Below are positions 1 through 9,800 of a stretch of DNA of 64,000 nt, in pieces; position 1 is the stretch's first letter, and the number at the start of each line of letters is the position of its first letter. The stretch lies in assembly GCF_007713465.1 (NCBI RefSeq), contig NZ_VMSG01000003.1:242200-306199 (forward strand). The letters are read 5' to 3'. This stretch comes from Pseudomonas sp. H3(2019). GTDB lineage: Bacteria; Pseudomonadota; Gammaproteobacteria; Pseudomonadales; Pseudomonadaceae. The position numbers were made by a program, and so were the translations under genes. A model generated the notes under the pieces. It had not been told where the DNA came from. It did not search any database and saw only the letters and a program-made list of their open reading frames with translations.

Positions 1-1
1 C

Positions 2-115
2 TATTCAAACAAGGACAAACCCCTGGGGCCGGCCACGCAGATTCTCGTCGAGTTGCTGCGTACCTTTGATACCGCGCCGCTGGATGCGCCGTTCGCGGCC
101 CCGGAACAAGCCTGA
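2..115 (+). CDS. 3' end of an unidentified gene
   Basis: The window opens inside a reading frame that runs to a TGA at 113-115 and gives 37 C-terminal residues (ending PFAAPEQA). The stop lies 14 bases before the ATG of the hydrolase gene, and a GGAG ribosome binding site sits between them, so the two genes are probably co-transcribed. The tail is too short to assign. Its helical PATQILVELLRTF stretch resembles the end of a LysR-type effector domain, but this is a guess. Confidence 0.5.
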   Translation, partial: YSNKDKPLGPATQILVELLRTFDTAPLDAPFAAPEQA

Positions 116-129
116 CAAGGAGTTGCACC

Positions 130-933
130 ATGGCCTATTTCGAACATGAAGGTTGCACCTTGCACTACGAGGAATATGGCCACGGCACACCCCTGCTGCT
201 GGTTCACGGGCTGGGCTCGAGTACGCTGGACTGGGAAAAACAGATCCCGGAGCTCTCGACCCGTTACCGGGTGATCGTCCCGGATGTACGTGGCCACGGC
301 CGCTCCGACAAACCCCGCGAGCGCTACAGCATTGCCGGTTTCAGCGCCGACCTGGTCGCACTGATCGAGCACCTGAAGCTCGGCCCGGCGCATCTGGTCG
401 GTTTGTCCATGGGCGGGATGATCGGTTTTCAACTGGCGGTGGACCAACCATCGCTGCTTAAAAGCCTGTGCATCGTCAACAGTGCCCCCGAGGTCAAAGT
501 CCGCACGACGGATGATTACTGGCAGTGGTTAAAGCGCTGGAGCCTGATGCACCTCCTCAGTCTGCGCGCCATCGGCACGGCCCTGGGCGGCAAGCTGTTC
601 CCCAAACCCGAACAGGCAGACCTGCGGCAAAAGATGGCCGAACGCTGGGCAAAAAATGACAAACGTGCTTATCTCGCCAGCTTCAATGCCATTGTTGGCT
701 GGGGGGTTCAGGAACGACTGGCGAAAGTCACCTGTCCAACCCTGATCGTCAGCGCCGACCGCGACTACACGCCGGTAGCGCTGAAAGAAGCCTATGTAAA
801 ACTGCTGCCCGATGCGCGGCTGGTGGTGATCGAAGATTCACGCCACGCAACGCCATTGGACCAGCCACACCGTTTCAACCAAACCCTGCTTGAGTTTCTA
901 ACCGCAGTCGACACCACTACCCAGGATCACTGA
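130..933 (+). CDS. alpha/beta hydrolase
   Basis: This 267-residue protein is a cytoplasmic alpha/beta-fold hydrolase of the 3-oxoadipate enol-lactonase/haloperoxidase-like size class. The oxyanion-hole motif HGLGSS is at residues 26-31 and the nucleophile elbow GLSMGG at 91-96, making Ser93 the nucleophile. Asp210 or Asp212 (SADRDYTP) and His239 (DSRHAT) complete the triad. The start has a GGAG ribosome binding site. The gene ends three bases before ppiA, so the two are likely in one transcript. The substrate cannot be told from sequence, and no aromatic-degradation genes are nearby. Confidence 0.88.
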   Translation: MAYFEHEGCTLHYEEYGHGTPLLLVHGLGSSTLDWEKQIPELSTRYRVIVPDVRGHGRSDKPRERYSIAGFSADLVALIEHLKLGPAHLVGLSMGGMIGFQLAVDQPSLLKSLCIVNSAPEVKVRTTDDYWQWLKRWSLMHLLSLRAIGTALGGKLFPKPEQADLRQKMAERWAKNDKRAYLASFNAIVGWGVQERLAKVTCPTLIVSADRDYTPVALKEAYVKLLPDARLVVIEDSRHATPLDQPHRFNQTLLEFLTAVDTTTQDH

Positions 934-936
934 CCC

Positions 937-1491
937 ATGCTGAAAAAAATCGCCCTCGTCACAGGCGCAGTACTGTTCGCCGCTAATCTGATGGCCGCCC
1001 CGGCGCCGCACGTGCTGCTGGAAACGACCAACGGCCAGATTGAAATCGAACTGGACCCGGTCAAGGCGCCGATCAGTACCAAAAACTTTCTCGCTTACGT
1101 CGACAAAGGTTTCTACAACAACACCATTTTCCACCGCGTGATTCCGGGTTTCATGGCTCAGGGCGGCGGCTTCACGACGTCGATGCAACAGAAGCCGACC
1201 GATGCACCGATCAAGAACGAAGCCAGCAACGGCCTGCATAACGTGCGTGGCACCCTGTCGATGGCACGCACCTCCGACCCGGATTCGGCCACCAGCCAGT
1301 TCTTCATCAACGTCAAGGACAACGACTTCCTTGACCCGGGCCGCGATGCCGGTTACGCAGTGTTCGCCAAAGTCGTGAAAGGCATGGACGTCGTCGACAT
1401 CATCGTCAACTCGCCAACCACCACCAAGCAAGGCATGCAGAATGTGCCCACCGACCCGGTGCTGATCAAGTCGGCCAAGCGCATCGACTAA
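937..1491 (+). CDS. ppiA: periplasmic peptidyl-prolyl cis-trans isomerase A (cyclophilin)
   Basis: This 184-residue cyclophilin should catalyse cis-trans isomerisation of X-Pro bonds in periplasmic proteins. Residues 1-20 form a signal peptide with a lysine-rich start, a hydrophobic core and an AxA-like cut after Ala20. The catalytic [13 protein letters not shown] block sits at about 65-77, with Arg67, Phe72 and Gln75 as the expected active-site residues. The length fits bacterial secreted cyclophilins such as E. coli PpiA. It follows the hydrolase by three bases. A GC-rich hairpin lies just downstream. Confidence 0.92.
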   Translation: MLKKIALVTGAVLFAANLMAAPAPHVLLETTNGQIEIELDPVKAPISTKNFLAYVDKGFYNNTIFHRVIPGFMAQGGGFTTSMQQKPTDAPIKNEASNGLHNVRGTLSMARTSDPDSATSQFFINVKDNDFLDPGRDAGYAVFAKVVKGMDVVDIIVNSPTTTKQGMQNVPTDPVLIKSAKRID

Positions 1492-1508
1492 ACTGCATAA
1501 GGCGTCCT

Positions 1509-1538
1509 GAGCGGCAGCGGTGTATCACCGCGCCGCTC
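1509..1538 (+). terminator. hairpin after ppiA
   Basis: GAGCGGC at 1509-1515 pairs with GCCGCTC at 1532-1538, and an inner GCGGTG/CACCGC arm extends the stem around a TAT loop. There is no U-run on the plus strand, so this may be a weak or processing-type transcript end rather than a classic intrinsic terminator. Confidence 0.4.
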
Positions 1539-1578
1539 GCATCGAAAAAAGGAGAGCCCGTACGCGGGCGTTTATCTG

Positions 1579-3411
1579 ATGCTCTATCGTCGTTTCGAAA
1601 AACTGATCGATATTTTCCGTGACGCCCCGACGGCGGCCCCGCCGAGCCGGGTTCTCCCCTTCTATACCTATTATTTACGTCAGGTCTGGCCGAGTTTTGC
1701 CGCGTTGTTGGTCGTCGGCTTGATCGGCGCGCTGATTGAAGTGGCGTTGTTCAGTTACCTGAGTCGAATCATCGATTTGGCCCAAGGCACGCCAAATACG
1801 GACTTCTTCAAAATCCACGGCGTCGAGCTGGCCTGGATGGCGGTGGTTGCACTTTTTCTACGACCGATATTCGTCGGCCTGCATGACCTGCTGGTGCATC
1901 AAACCCTGAGCCCCGGCATGACCAGCATGATTCGCTGGCAAAACCACAGTTACGTGCTCAAACAGAGCCTTAATTTTTTCCAGAACGATTTCGCCGGACG
2001 CATCGCCCAACGGATCATGCAGACCGGCAACTCCCTGCGCGATTCGGCGGTGCAAGCCGTCGACGCGTTATGGCATGTGCTGATCTACGCGATCAGCTCG
2101 CTGGTGCTGTTCGCCGAAGCCGACTGGCGCCTGATGATCCCGCTGCTGACCTGGATCGCCTGCTACATCGGCGCACTGTGCTACTTCGTGCCGCGGGTCA
2201 AGGAACGTTCGGTGGTGTCTTCCGACGCGCGCTCGAAACTCATGGGCCGGATCGTCGACGGCTACACCAACATCACCACGCTGAAGCTCTTCGCCCACAC
2301 CAACTTCGAACAGCAATACGCCCGCGAAGCCATCGCAGAGCAGACCGAAAAATCCCAACTGGCCGGCCGCGTCGTCACCAGCATGGACGTGGTCATCACC
2401 AGCATGAACGGCCTGCTGATCGTCAGCACCACGGGCCTTGCCTTGTGGCTGTGGACCCAGTCGCTGATCTCGGTCGGTGCCATTGCCCTGGCCACCGGCC
2501 TGGTGATCCGCATTGTCAACATGTCCGGCTGGATCATGTGGGTGGTCAACGGCATCTTCGAAAACATCGGGATGGTCCAGGACGGCCTGCAAACCATCGC
2601 CCAACCGATCAGCGTCACCGACCGCGAACCGGCGCCGCGCCTGGAAGTGGGCCGTGGCGAAGTGCGTTTCGAACACGTGACGTTTCACTACGGCAAGAAA
2701 AGCGGAATCATCGACGACCTCAACCTGACCATCAAACCCGGTGAAAAAATCGGTTTGATCGGTCCTTCAGGCGCTGGCAAATCGACCCTGGTCAATCTGC
2801 TGCTGCGCCTCTACGACCTGCAGAGCGGGCAGATTCTGGTCGATGGGCAGAACATCGCCAGCGTGGCTCAGGAAAGCCTGCGCGAGCGGATCGGCATGAT
2901 CACTCAGGACACCTCGCTGCTGCACCGTTCGATCCGTGACAATCTGCTTTATGGCAAACCCGACGCCACCGACGAAGAGCTCTGGGAAGCCGTCCGCAAG
3001 GCCCGCGCTGACGAGTTCATCCCGTTGCTGTCGGACGCTGAAGGCCGCACCGGCTTCGATGCTCATGTCGGTGAACGCGGGGTGAAACTCTCTGGCGGCC
3101 AACGCCAGCGGATCGCCATCGCCCGGGTGCTGCTCAAGGACGCGCCGATCCTGATCATGGACGAAGCCACTTCGGCGCTGGACTCGGAAGTCGAAGCGGC
3201 GATTCAGGAAAGCCTGGAAACCCTGATGCAGGGCAAGACCGTGATCGCCATCGCTCACCGGTTGTCGACCATCGCGCGGATGGACCGTCTGGTGGTGCTG
3301 GAAAAAGGCCGCATCGCCGAAACCGGCAGCCATGCCGAATTGCTGGCCCATGGCGGGTTGTATGCACGGCTGTGGCAGCATCAGACCGGTGGGTTTGTCG
3401 GCATCGATTGA
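1579..3411 (+). CDS. ABC exporter, fused membrane and ATPase domains
   Basis: This 610-residue half-transporter belongs to the ABCB/MsbA-like exporters and should act as a homodimer in the inner membrane. The first ~330 residues hold the membrane domain with several hydrophobic helices. The nucleotide-binding domain follows, with Walker A GPSGAGKST at 395-403, the LSGGQRQ signature near 504 and Walker B ILIMDEA near 523-529, ending in the AHRLST H-loop region. All catalytic motifs are intact, so it should be active. The substrate is unknown. The most likely ribosome binding site (AAGGAG near 1549) is about 20 bases upstream of the ATG, further than usual, so a slightly different start is possible. 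Confidence 0.85.
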   Translation: MLYRRFEKLIDIFRDAPTAAPPSRVLPFYTYYLRQVWPSFAALLVVGLIGALIEVALFSYLSRIIDLAQGTPNTDFFKIHGVELAWMAVVALFLRPIFVGLHDLLVHQTLSPGMTSMIRWQNHSYVLKQSLNFFQNDFAGRIAQRIMQTGNSLRDSAVQAVDALWHVLIYAISSLVLFAEADWRLMIPLLTWIACYIGALCYFVPRVKERSVVSSDARSKLMGRIVDGYTNITTLKLFAHTNFEQQYAREAIAEQTEKSQLAGRVVTSMDVVITSMNGLLIVSTTGLALWLWTQSLISVGAIALATGLVIRIVNMSGWIMWVVNGIFENIGMVQDGLQTIAQPISVTDREPAPRLEVGRGEVRFEHVTFHYGKKSGIIDDLNLTIKPGEKIGLIGPSGAGKSTLVNLLLRLYDLQSGQILVDGQNIASVAQESLRERIGMITQDTSLLHRSIRDNLLYGKPDATDEELWEAVRKARADEFIPLLSDAEGRTGFDAHVGERGVKLSGGQRQRIAIARVLLKDAPILIMDEATSALDSEVEAAIQESLETLMQGKTVIAIAHRLSTIARMDRLVVLEKGRIAETGSHAELLAHGGLYARLWQHQTGGFVGID

Positions 3412-3429
3412 GACGAGAGCCAATGAAAA

Positions 3430-4554
3430 TCAGCCTTGTCGATAGGGCAAGGCGCTCTTCGCCTCTTCTGCATACCCCATGACACCCACACGCTCGCGCT
3501 CAAGGAAGTCCTTCACCGCCGACTTCAATCCCGGATGACGCAAGTAGTGCCAGGAATGGGTGATCACCGGTTCAAAACCACGAATCAGTTTGTGCTCACC
3601 CTGCGCACCGGCATCGAAACGCTGAAAACCGTTGGCGATGGCGTAGTCCATGCCTTGATAGAAACAGGTCTCGAAATGCAGGCGGTCGAATTCCGCCAGG
3701 CAACCCCAGTACCGTCCATAAAAGCTATCGCCACCGACCAGGCTGAAGGCCATGGCCACCGGCCGTGATCCTTGTTTGGCCAGGACTACCCGGATGGCTT
3801 CGGGCATGCGTTCGGCCAACAGGCTGAAAAACTCCCGCGTCAGGTACGGCGACTGCCGACGCACCGCATAGGTGTTGGCGTAGCAGGCATAGACGAAATC
3901 CCACTGTGCCTGGTCGAGTTGATGCCCCTCAAGCCATTCAAACTCGATGCCCTGCCCCGCCACTTGTTCACGCTCCTTGCGCATCTGCTTGCGCTTGCGT
4001 GAGCTCAGCGCATCGAGGAAGTCCTGAAAATCCCGATAACCGCGATTCTGCCAGTGATACTGGCAGCCAATGCGTTGCAACCAGCCCGGATGCTCGGCCA
4101 ATGCTGCATCGGTAAAAGCATCGGTAAAGTTGATATGGGCGCTGGAGAGCCCTTCAATTTCAAGATAACCCGGCACGCTGTTCAGCAGTTCGAAACCATC
4201 CTGCACATTCGCCGCCAACAACCGTGGCCCGCTGACCGGACTGAACGGCACAGCCGTCAACAGTTTGGGGTAGTAATCGATCCCGGCGCGCTCGCAAGCA
4301 TCTGCCCAGGCATGGTCGAACACGTATTCACCGTAGGAGTGCCATTTGCGATAGCTCGGCAATGCCGCAAGCAGCCGGCTGCCCTCGATGTGCAGCAGAT
4401 GCTCCGGCTGCCAGCCAGACTGCGGGCCCAGGCAGCCACTGTCTTCCAGCGCCCCGAGAAAGGCGTGACGCAAAAACGGCTGAGTCTCGGGCACCAGCGC
4501 ATCCCACTCTTGCGGTGCAATGGCGGACAGACTTTCCAAAACGTGTAACGGCAT
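3430..4554 (-). CDS. DUF482 / GNAT-fold acyltransferase-like protein
   Basis: The 374-residue product matches my knowledge of the DUF482 (peptidogalycan biosynthesis/FemAB-like) family, typified by the central EFDRLHFETCFYQGMDYAI and RFDAGAQGEHK stretches and by HSWHYLRHPG near the end. These proteins have two GNAT-like folds, but their substrate is not established. I chose the ATG at 4554 (MPLHVLES) because GGAACAGG sits just upstream. An in-frame start 48 bases earlier would add a low-complexity, basic N-terminus. It converges with the ABC exporter gene, whose end is 18 bases away. Confidence 0.8.
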   Translation of the reverse strand: MPLHVLESLSAIAPQEWDALVPETQPFLRHAFLGALEDSGCLGPQSGWQPEHLLHIEGSRLLAALPSYRKWHSYGEYVFDHAWADACERAGIDYYPKLLTAVPFSPVSGPRLLAANVQDGFELLNSVPGYLEIEGLSSAHINFTDAFTDAALAEHPGWLQRIGCQYHWQNRGYRDFQDFLDALSSRKRKQMRKEREQVAGQGIEFEWLEGHQLDQAQWDFVYACYANTYAVRRQSPYLTREFFSLLAERMPEAIRVVLAKQGSRPVAMAFSLVGGDSFYGRYWGCLAEFDRLHFETCFYQGMDYAIANGFQRFDAGAQGEHKLIRGFEPVITHSWHYLRHPGLKSAVKDFLERERVGVMGYAEEAKSALPYRQG

Positions 4555-4620
4555 CCTGTTCCCCAGCGGTTGTTGCCTACAGACTCGCCGAGTATCGCCC
4601 ATCCCCGGCCCTTGCCGAAA

Positions 4621-4643
4621 TAAAAACCCCGCCTAAGCGGGGT
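4621..4643 (-). terminator. intrinsic terminator after the anti-sigma factor gene
   Basis: ACCCCGC (4626-4632) and GCGGGGT (4637-4643) form a seven-pair stem with a four-base loop. Read on the minus strand, the stem is followed by TTTTTAT, as expected of a rho-independent terminator. It would end the unit made of the ketoacyl synthase, sigma factor and anti-sigma genes. Confidence 0.8.
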
Positions 4644-4676
4644 CAAAACGAAGTCTGAGGGAGGTGTGGCCTGAAA

Positions 4677-4913
4677 TTACTGTTCACCCTTTTGACGTTC
4701 GGCGGCCAGCCGCTCGGCGAGCTCGTCGACACCGGGAACCGGTTTTTCCGGCATGACGCGCAAGGTCGCCTGCATCAGGCGCATCTGCCGAATGAACCGC
4801 CGGCAATTGGGACAAAACATCAAATGATGGCGCATCATCAGCCGCTCACGAAAGCTCAACTGGCCATCGAGATAATCGCTGGACCGCGCTACTTGTTCCT
4901 TGCAGGTCAACAT
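4677..4913 (-). CDS. putative zinc-finger anti-sigma factor
   Basis: This 78-residue protein carries His30-x3-Cys34-x2-Cys37 (HHLMFCPNC), the zinc-binding anti-sigma (ZAS) signature, with an extra Cys at residue 4. It has no membrane segment, so it should be a soluble anti-sigma factor. Its start overlaps the end of the upstream ECF sigma gene by seven bases, which points to translational coupling and a matched sigma/anti-sigma pair. Redox or zinc control is plausible from the ZAS motif but is inference. Confidence 0.82.
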   Translation of the reverse strand: MLTCKEQVARSSDYLDGQLSFRERLMMRHHLMFCPNCRRFIRQMRLMQATLRVMPEKPVPGVDELAERLAAERQKGEQ

Positions 4914-5521
4914 TCGCCGGTTTCCTCAAAATGCTCCACGGTTGCAAACACCTTCAACCGTGCCCGGTGCAGCAGCACACGAACATTGGAGAGCGAGATC
5001 TCCAGAAGATTACAAATCTCCTCCAGCTCCAGGCCCTGGCGCTCACGCAACAGCAACACGCTGCTTTGCAGTTCCGACAGGCTGAGCAAGGTATGTTCCA
5101 GGCATTCACGCAGTTCGTTTTCGGTGAGCAGCGCTTCCGGGGTGTCCTGATGCCAGCTGAACGGCGCCACCAGCCAGTGGCCATCTCCGGGGGAGAAACG
5201 ATCATCATCGATGGTGCCGTGGGGCGACGGCAGGTCATCGAGCAAGACTTCCCGACGGTTTTGTTTGTATCGGCCTTTTGCCGCGTTGGCGGTGATGGTC
5301 AACAGCCAGGTCTTGAGGCTGGAGCGCCCCTCGAACCCGTTCAGGTTGCGCACCACCGACAGCCAGGCATCCTGCACCACTTCGTCGGCATGCCGGTTAC
5401 CAACGATGGCATAAGCCACCGCCCGCATGGCGCTCTGGTAGGTACTGACCAACTCCTTGAAAGCCTGCTGCTCGCCCGCCAACAGGCGTTCGAGCAGTTG
5501 CGTATCGTCAGCTGCGGCCAT
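4907..5521 (-). CDS. ECF-family RNA polymerase sigma factor
   Basis: The 204-residue protein has the two ECF domains. Region 2 lies at about residues 15-85, with the DEVVQDAWLSV core and the TWLLTITANAAKGRYKQ stretch. Region 4 lies at about 135-195, with LSELQSSVLLLRERQGL and the helix-turn-helix LEISLSNVRVLLHRARLK. A GAGG ribosome binding site precedes the ATG. It lies 26 bases after the ketoacyl synthase gene and overlaps the anti-sigma gene. From memory, P. aeruginosa has a sigma gene in the same position (PA3285 next to PA3286). Its target promoters cannot be read here. Confidence 0.9.
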   Translation of the reverse strand: MAAADDTQLLERLLAGEQQAFKELVSTYQSAMRAVAYAIVGNRHADEVVQDAWLSVVRNLNGFEGRSSLKTWLLTITANAAKGRYKQNRREVLLDDLPSPHGTIDDDRFSPGDGHWLVAPFSWHQDTPEALLTENELRECLEHTLLSLSELQSSVLLLRERQGLELEEICNLLEISLSNVRVLLHRARLKVFATVEHFEETGEC

Positions 5522-5547
5522 TGATACCTCGTGTCCGGTTCGTGAAC

Positions 5548-6669
5548 TCAGCGCTTGCGCAGAATCACGCTGCCAATCGAATAACCGGCACCAAACGAGC
5601 TCAGTACCGCCAGCGAACCGGCTGGCAAATCGTCCTGGTTCTTGTGAAAGGCAATCACGGAACCTGCAGAGCTGGTGTTGGCATACGTGTCGAGAATCAC
5701 CGGGGCTTCTTCTTCGGTGGCTTCGCGGCCCAGCAGCTTCTTGACGATCAGGTGGTTCATGCTGAGGTTGGCCTGGTGCAGCCAGAAACGCTTCACGTCG
5801 CTGACGTTCAGCTTGTTCTCGTCCAGGTGGGTGGCGATCAGCTCCGCGACCATCGGGCAGACATCGCGGAACACCTTGCGACCTTCCTGGACGAAGAGTT
5901 TGTCACGGGCACCGATGCCCTCTTCCGCCGCGCGGTTAAGGAAGCCGAAGTTGTTGCGAATATTGTTGGAGAACTTGGTCAGCAACTTGGTGCTGACAAT
6001 GTCGAACTGGTACTTGGACGTGGCCAGGTCGGCACGTTCAATGATTACCGCAGTGGCGGCGTCACCGAAGATGAAGTGGCTGTCGCGGTCGCGGAAGTTC
6101 AGGTGACCGGTGCAGACTTCCGGGTTGACCATCAGGATCGCCCGGGCCTGGCCCAGCTGTACGCTGTTGGTAGCGGCCTGAATGCCGAACGTCGCCGAGG
6201 AACAGGCCACGTTCATGTCGAAACCGAAACCTTCGATGCCCAGTGCTTCCTGGACTTCGATGGCAATGGCCGGGTAGGCGCGCTGCAGGTTGGAGCAGGC
6301 AACGATCACCCCGTCGATGTCCGCTGCGGTCTTGCCGGCACGTTGCAAGGCTTGTTCGGCAGCGCCAATGGCCATCTGGCAAAGCACCGACCATTCGTCG
6401 TTGGAACGTTCAGGCAAACGAGGTGCCATGCGCGCCGGATCAAGAATGCCGTCCTTGTCCATGACAAAGCGGCTTTTGATCCCCGAGGCTTTTTCGATAA
6501 AGGCGGCGCTGGATTCGGTCAACGCTTCCACTTCGCCACGCTCGATGGCGTCAGCGTTGTCAGCATTGAACTGAGTGACGTAAGCATTGAAAGACTGCAC
6601 CAGCTCTTCGTTGGAAATGCTGTTGGCCGGGGTGTACAGGCCGGTGCCGCTGATGACGACATTATGCAT
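5548..6669 (-). CDS. fabH2: beta-ketoacyl-ACP synthase III, FabH2 type
   Basis: This 373-residue thiolase-fold enzyme should carry out a decarboxylating condensation of an acyl-CoA with malonyl-ACP. The catalytic residues are Cys156 (NVACSSATFG), His298 (WLHQAN) and Asn331 (YANTSSAGS). It is longer than the housekeeping FabH (~320 residues) and strongly resembles P. aeruginosa PA3286, which was shown to use octanoyl-CoA so that beta-oxidation products re-enter fatty acid synthesis. I chose the ATG at 6669 (MHNVVISG), where that protein also begins. An upstream in-frame start would add an atypical basic N-terminus. It heads the unit with the sigma and anti-sigma genes. Confidence 0.85.
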   Translation of the reverse strand: MHNVVISGTGLYTPANSISNEELVQSFNAYVTQFNADNADAIERGEVEALTESSAAFIEKASGIKSRFVMDKDGILDPARMAPRLPERSNDEWSVLCQMAIGAAEQALQRAGKTAADIDGVIVACSNLQRAYPAIAIEVQEALGIEGFGFDMNVACSSATFGIQAATNSVQLGQARAILMVNPEVCTGHLNFRDRDSHFIFGDAATAVIIERADLATSKYQFDIVSTKLLTKFSNNIRNNFGFLNRAAEEGIGARDKLFVQEGRKVFRDVCPMVAELIATHLDENKLNVSDVKRFWLHQANLSMNHLIVKKLLGREATEEEAPVILDTYANTSSAGSVIAFHKNQDDLPAGSLAVLSSFGAGYSIGSVILRKR

Positions 6670-6886
6670 GGTCGTTTCTCTAATCCGTTCAGGCAGAAAG
6701 TGTTGGCACCGACGTACCAACACATAAAGGGTCTATACCGTCAAAGAGCATCAACCTGGCATCGCGTTATTCCGATCCGCCCGGGTTGCGAGGCTCAAAT
6801 ATGCGGGGCCGGTGTTTATGACGGCGAAGTTTGCCATAAACATTGGCGTTTGGCCCCTTTTGCTGGATCAAACGCTCCCACAGGGT

Positions 6887-9800
6887 TTACGGTTCGACTT
6901 GCGCCCATTGCTTGCTCAAGCGTTTGTCGGAGATCGGCACCTTGGTCCCCAATTGCTGGGCGAACAGCGAAACCCGGTATTCCTCCAGCCACCAGCGATA
7001 GAGTTCAAGCTGCGGATCGCGCTTGCCTTCCTGCGCGTGCTTGTTGGCGCGGGTCTGGTATTGGCTCCAGAGACCGGACAATTCGCCGCTCCAGACCCGG
7101 TCCTTCTGCACCTGAGCGCCGAGTTTTTCGAAGCGCTGCTCGACGGCTTTCAAGTAACGCGGCAGCTCCTTGAGCCACTGCATCGGGGTTTCACGGACAA
7201 AGCCCGGATACACCAAATGACTGAGCTGCTGCTTGATGTCATTCAGGGCCACCGCTTGCGCCAGGTCGATCTTGCCTTTGAAGCGTTTCTGCAAACCGTG
7301 CCAGAGCTTGAGCGTTTCCAGCGTCAGTTTCGCCAGACGCTCGGCATGTTCGGTCCACGCACCGCGTTTGCGTTCGGCCAGCGAGGCCAAACCAGCACCA
7401 TCACGCGGCAAACTTGCTTCGCCGTCGAGAATGCAGCTGTCGAGGCTCGCCAGCAGGATGTCTTCCACCAGACTGTCGATACGCCCCAGCTCGCGGTACA
7501 TCAGGCCCAGCTCGGTGAGCCCCGGCAACTTGCCGCGCAAGAATTTTGCCGGCTCGGCCAGTTGCTGCATGAGCAACCGCTGCAACGCCCGACGATGCTG
7601 GAACTCGGCCTCGGCCGGGGTGGAAAAACGCCCTTCCTTAACGGTGCCCGCCTCCTCCACCAGCGCCGGGTAGACCGTCATCGACAGCCCGGCGATCTTC
7701 TGTTGGGTTTTCTCGGCCACCGCAGCAAAGACCTTGGCCTCCACCGGTTGTTGGCTTTTCGCCGTCTGCGGTACCGCCAAAGCAGCCTGGCTGGCCTCGG
7801 CGAAACGTGCGGTCAGCTCAGGCAGATCACGGCCTTCGCCGAGGAACTTGCCCTGGCCATCGACGATTTCCAGGTTCATCCGCAGATGACTTTCAACCTG
7901 CTGCGCTGCTTCCGCCCAGGCCTCGTCACTGACCCGCGCACCGGTCATGCGCAGCAATTCGCGACCCAGCGCCTGCGGCAGTGAACCGTCGGCGAAGGCG
8001 ATGCGCTGCAACGCCGCTTTGACAAAGTCCGGCACCGGCACGAAGTTCTTGCGCAAGGCCTTGGGCAGGTTACGCACCAGGGCAATGCACTTGGCTTCGA
8101 TCACCCCTGGCACCAGCCATTCCAGGCGTTCCGGCGGCAGCGCCGGTAACAGCGGTGCCGGCACGCGCAGGGTCACGCCGTCGCGGGGATGGTTGGGCTC
8201 GAAGTGGTAGCTCAACGGCAGGGTCAAATCGCCCAGCCGCAAGGTGTCCGGATAATGCGCGGCGGTGACTTCGCTGGCTTCGCGAGCCAGCACGTCTTCT
8301 TCACGCATGATCAGCAATTGCGGGTCTTTCTGGCTGTTGATCCGATACCAGCTGTCGAAGGTCGCGGTCTGATGGATCTCTGCCGGCAAGCGCGCGTCGT
8401 AGAAGGCAAACAGGGTTTCCTCGTCCGCCAGAATGTCGCGACGACGGGCCTTGGCCTCCAGTTCGTCGAGCTGTTCCAACAATTGCTCATTGGCCGACAG
8501 ACACTTGGCTTTCGACTGAATCTCGCCCCGCACCAGCGCTTCGCGGATAAACAGTTCACGCGAGGTGACAGGATCGATCGGCCCGTAATGCACGGGCCGG
8601 CGACCGACCACGATCAACCCGAACAGGGTGATTTGCTCGTAGGCCACAACCTGTCCGCGCTTCTTCTCCCAATGCGGTTCGAAGTGGTTCTTCTTGATCA
8701 GGTGCCCGGCCAGCGGTTCGATCCAGTCCGGCTCGATCTTCGCCACCATGCGCGCATAGAGTTTGGTGGTTTCCACCAGTTCGGCAGTCATTAGCCATTG
8801 CGGACGTTTCTTGCCCAGGCCCGACGACGGGTGAATCCAGAAGCGCCGCTGACGCGCGCCCAGGTAATCGCCGTCCTCGGTTTTCTGGCCGATCTGGCTG
8901 AGCAAACCGGACAGCACGGCTTTGTGCAGTTTCGGGTAGTCCGCAGGCTCTTTGTTCAGGCTCAACTGCATGTCGCGGCAGATCAGGCTCAACTGGCGAT
9001 GGGAGTCGCGCCACTCGCGCAGGCGCAGGTAATTCAGGAAATTCTTGCGACACCAGTTACGCAGCGGGCTGGCGGTCAGGGCCTGGCGTTGTTCTTCAAA
9101 GCCACGCCACAGATTGACCAGCCCGGCGAAGTCCGAGTCCACGTCTTTCCATTGTGCATGGGCCTGATCGGCGGCCTGCTGGCGCTCCGGCGGACGCTCG
9201 CGCGGGTCCTGGATCGACATGGCACTGGCGACAATCAGCACTTCCTGCAAGCTGCCGAGTTTCGCTGCTTCCAGCAGCATGCGGCCCATACGCGGGTCCA
9301 CCGGCAACCGCGCCAGTTGCCGGCCCAGCGGCGTCAGCTGACTGTTGCGGTCGACTGCCGAGAGTTCTTGCAGCAGGTTGAAACCGTCGCTGATGGCCTT
9401 GCCATCCGGCGGCTCGATAAACGGGAAATCGGTGATTTCACCGAGGCGCAGATGGAGCATCTGCAAAATCACCGCCGCGAGGTTGGTACGCAGAATTTCC
9501 GGATCGGTAAATTCCGGCCGACCGATGAAATCTTCTTCGCTGTACAGACGGATGCAAATGCCCGGCTCGACCCGTCCGCAACGGCCTTTACGCTGGTTGG
9601 CGCTGGCCTGGGAAATCGCCTCGATCGGCAAGCGCTGGACCTTGGCCCGGTAGCTGTAGCGGCTGATGCGCGCCGTACCGCTGTCGATCACGTAACGAAT
9701 GCCCGGCACGGTCAGCGAGGTTTCCGCGACGTTGGTCGCCAGTACCACGCGACGGCCCGGATGAGACTGGAAAATCCGCTGCTGCTCGGCCGGCGAAAGC

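Noticed and set aside
6814..6841. GTTTATG/CATAAAC inverted repeat between hrpA and the ketoacyl synthase gene
   Set aside because: Only seven bases per arm with a 14-base interval and no second copy; could be chance.
5521..7173. Long plus-strand open frame antisense to the ketoacyl synthase and hrpA end
   Set aside because: It mirrors genes with clear catalytic motifs, has no ribosome binding site and encodes a low-complexity protein; a shadow of GC-rich codon use.
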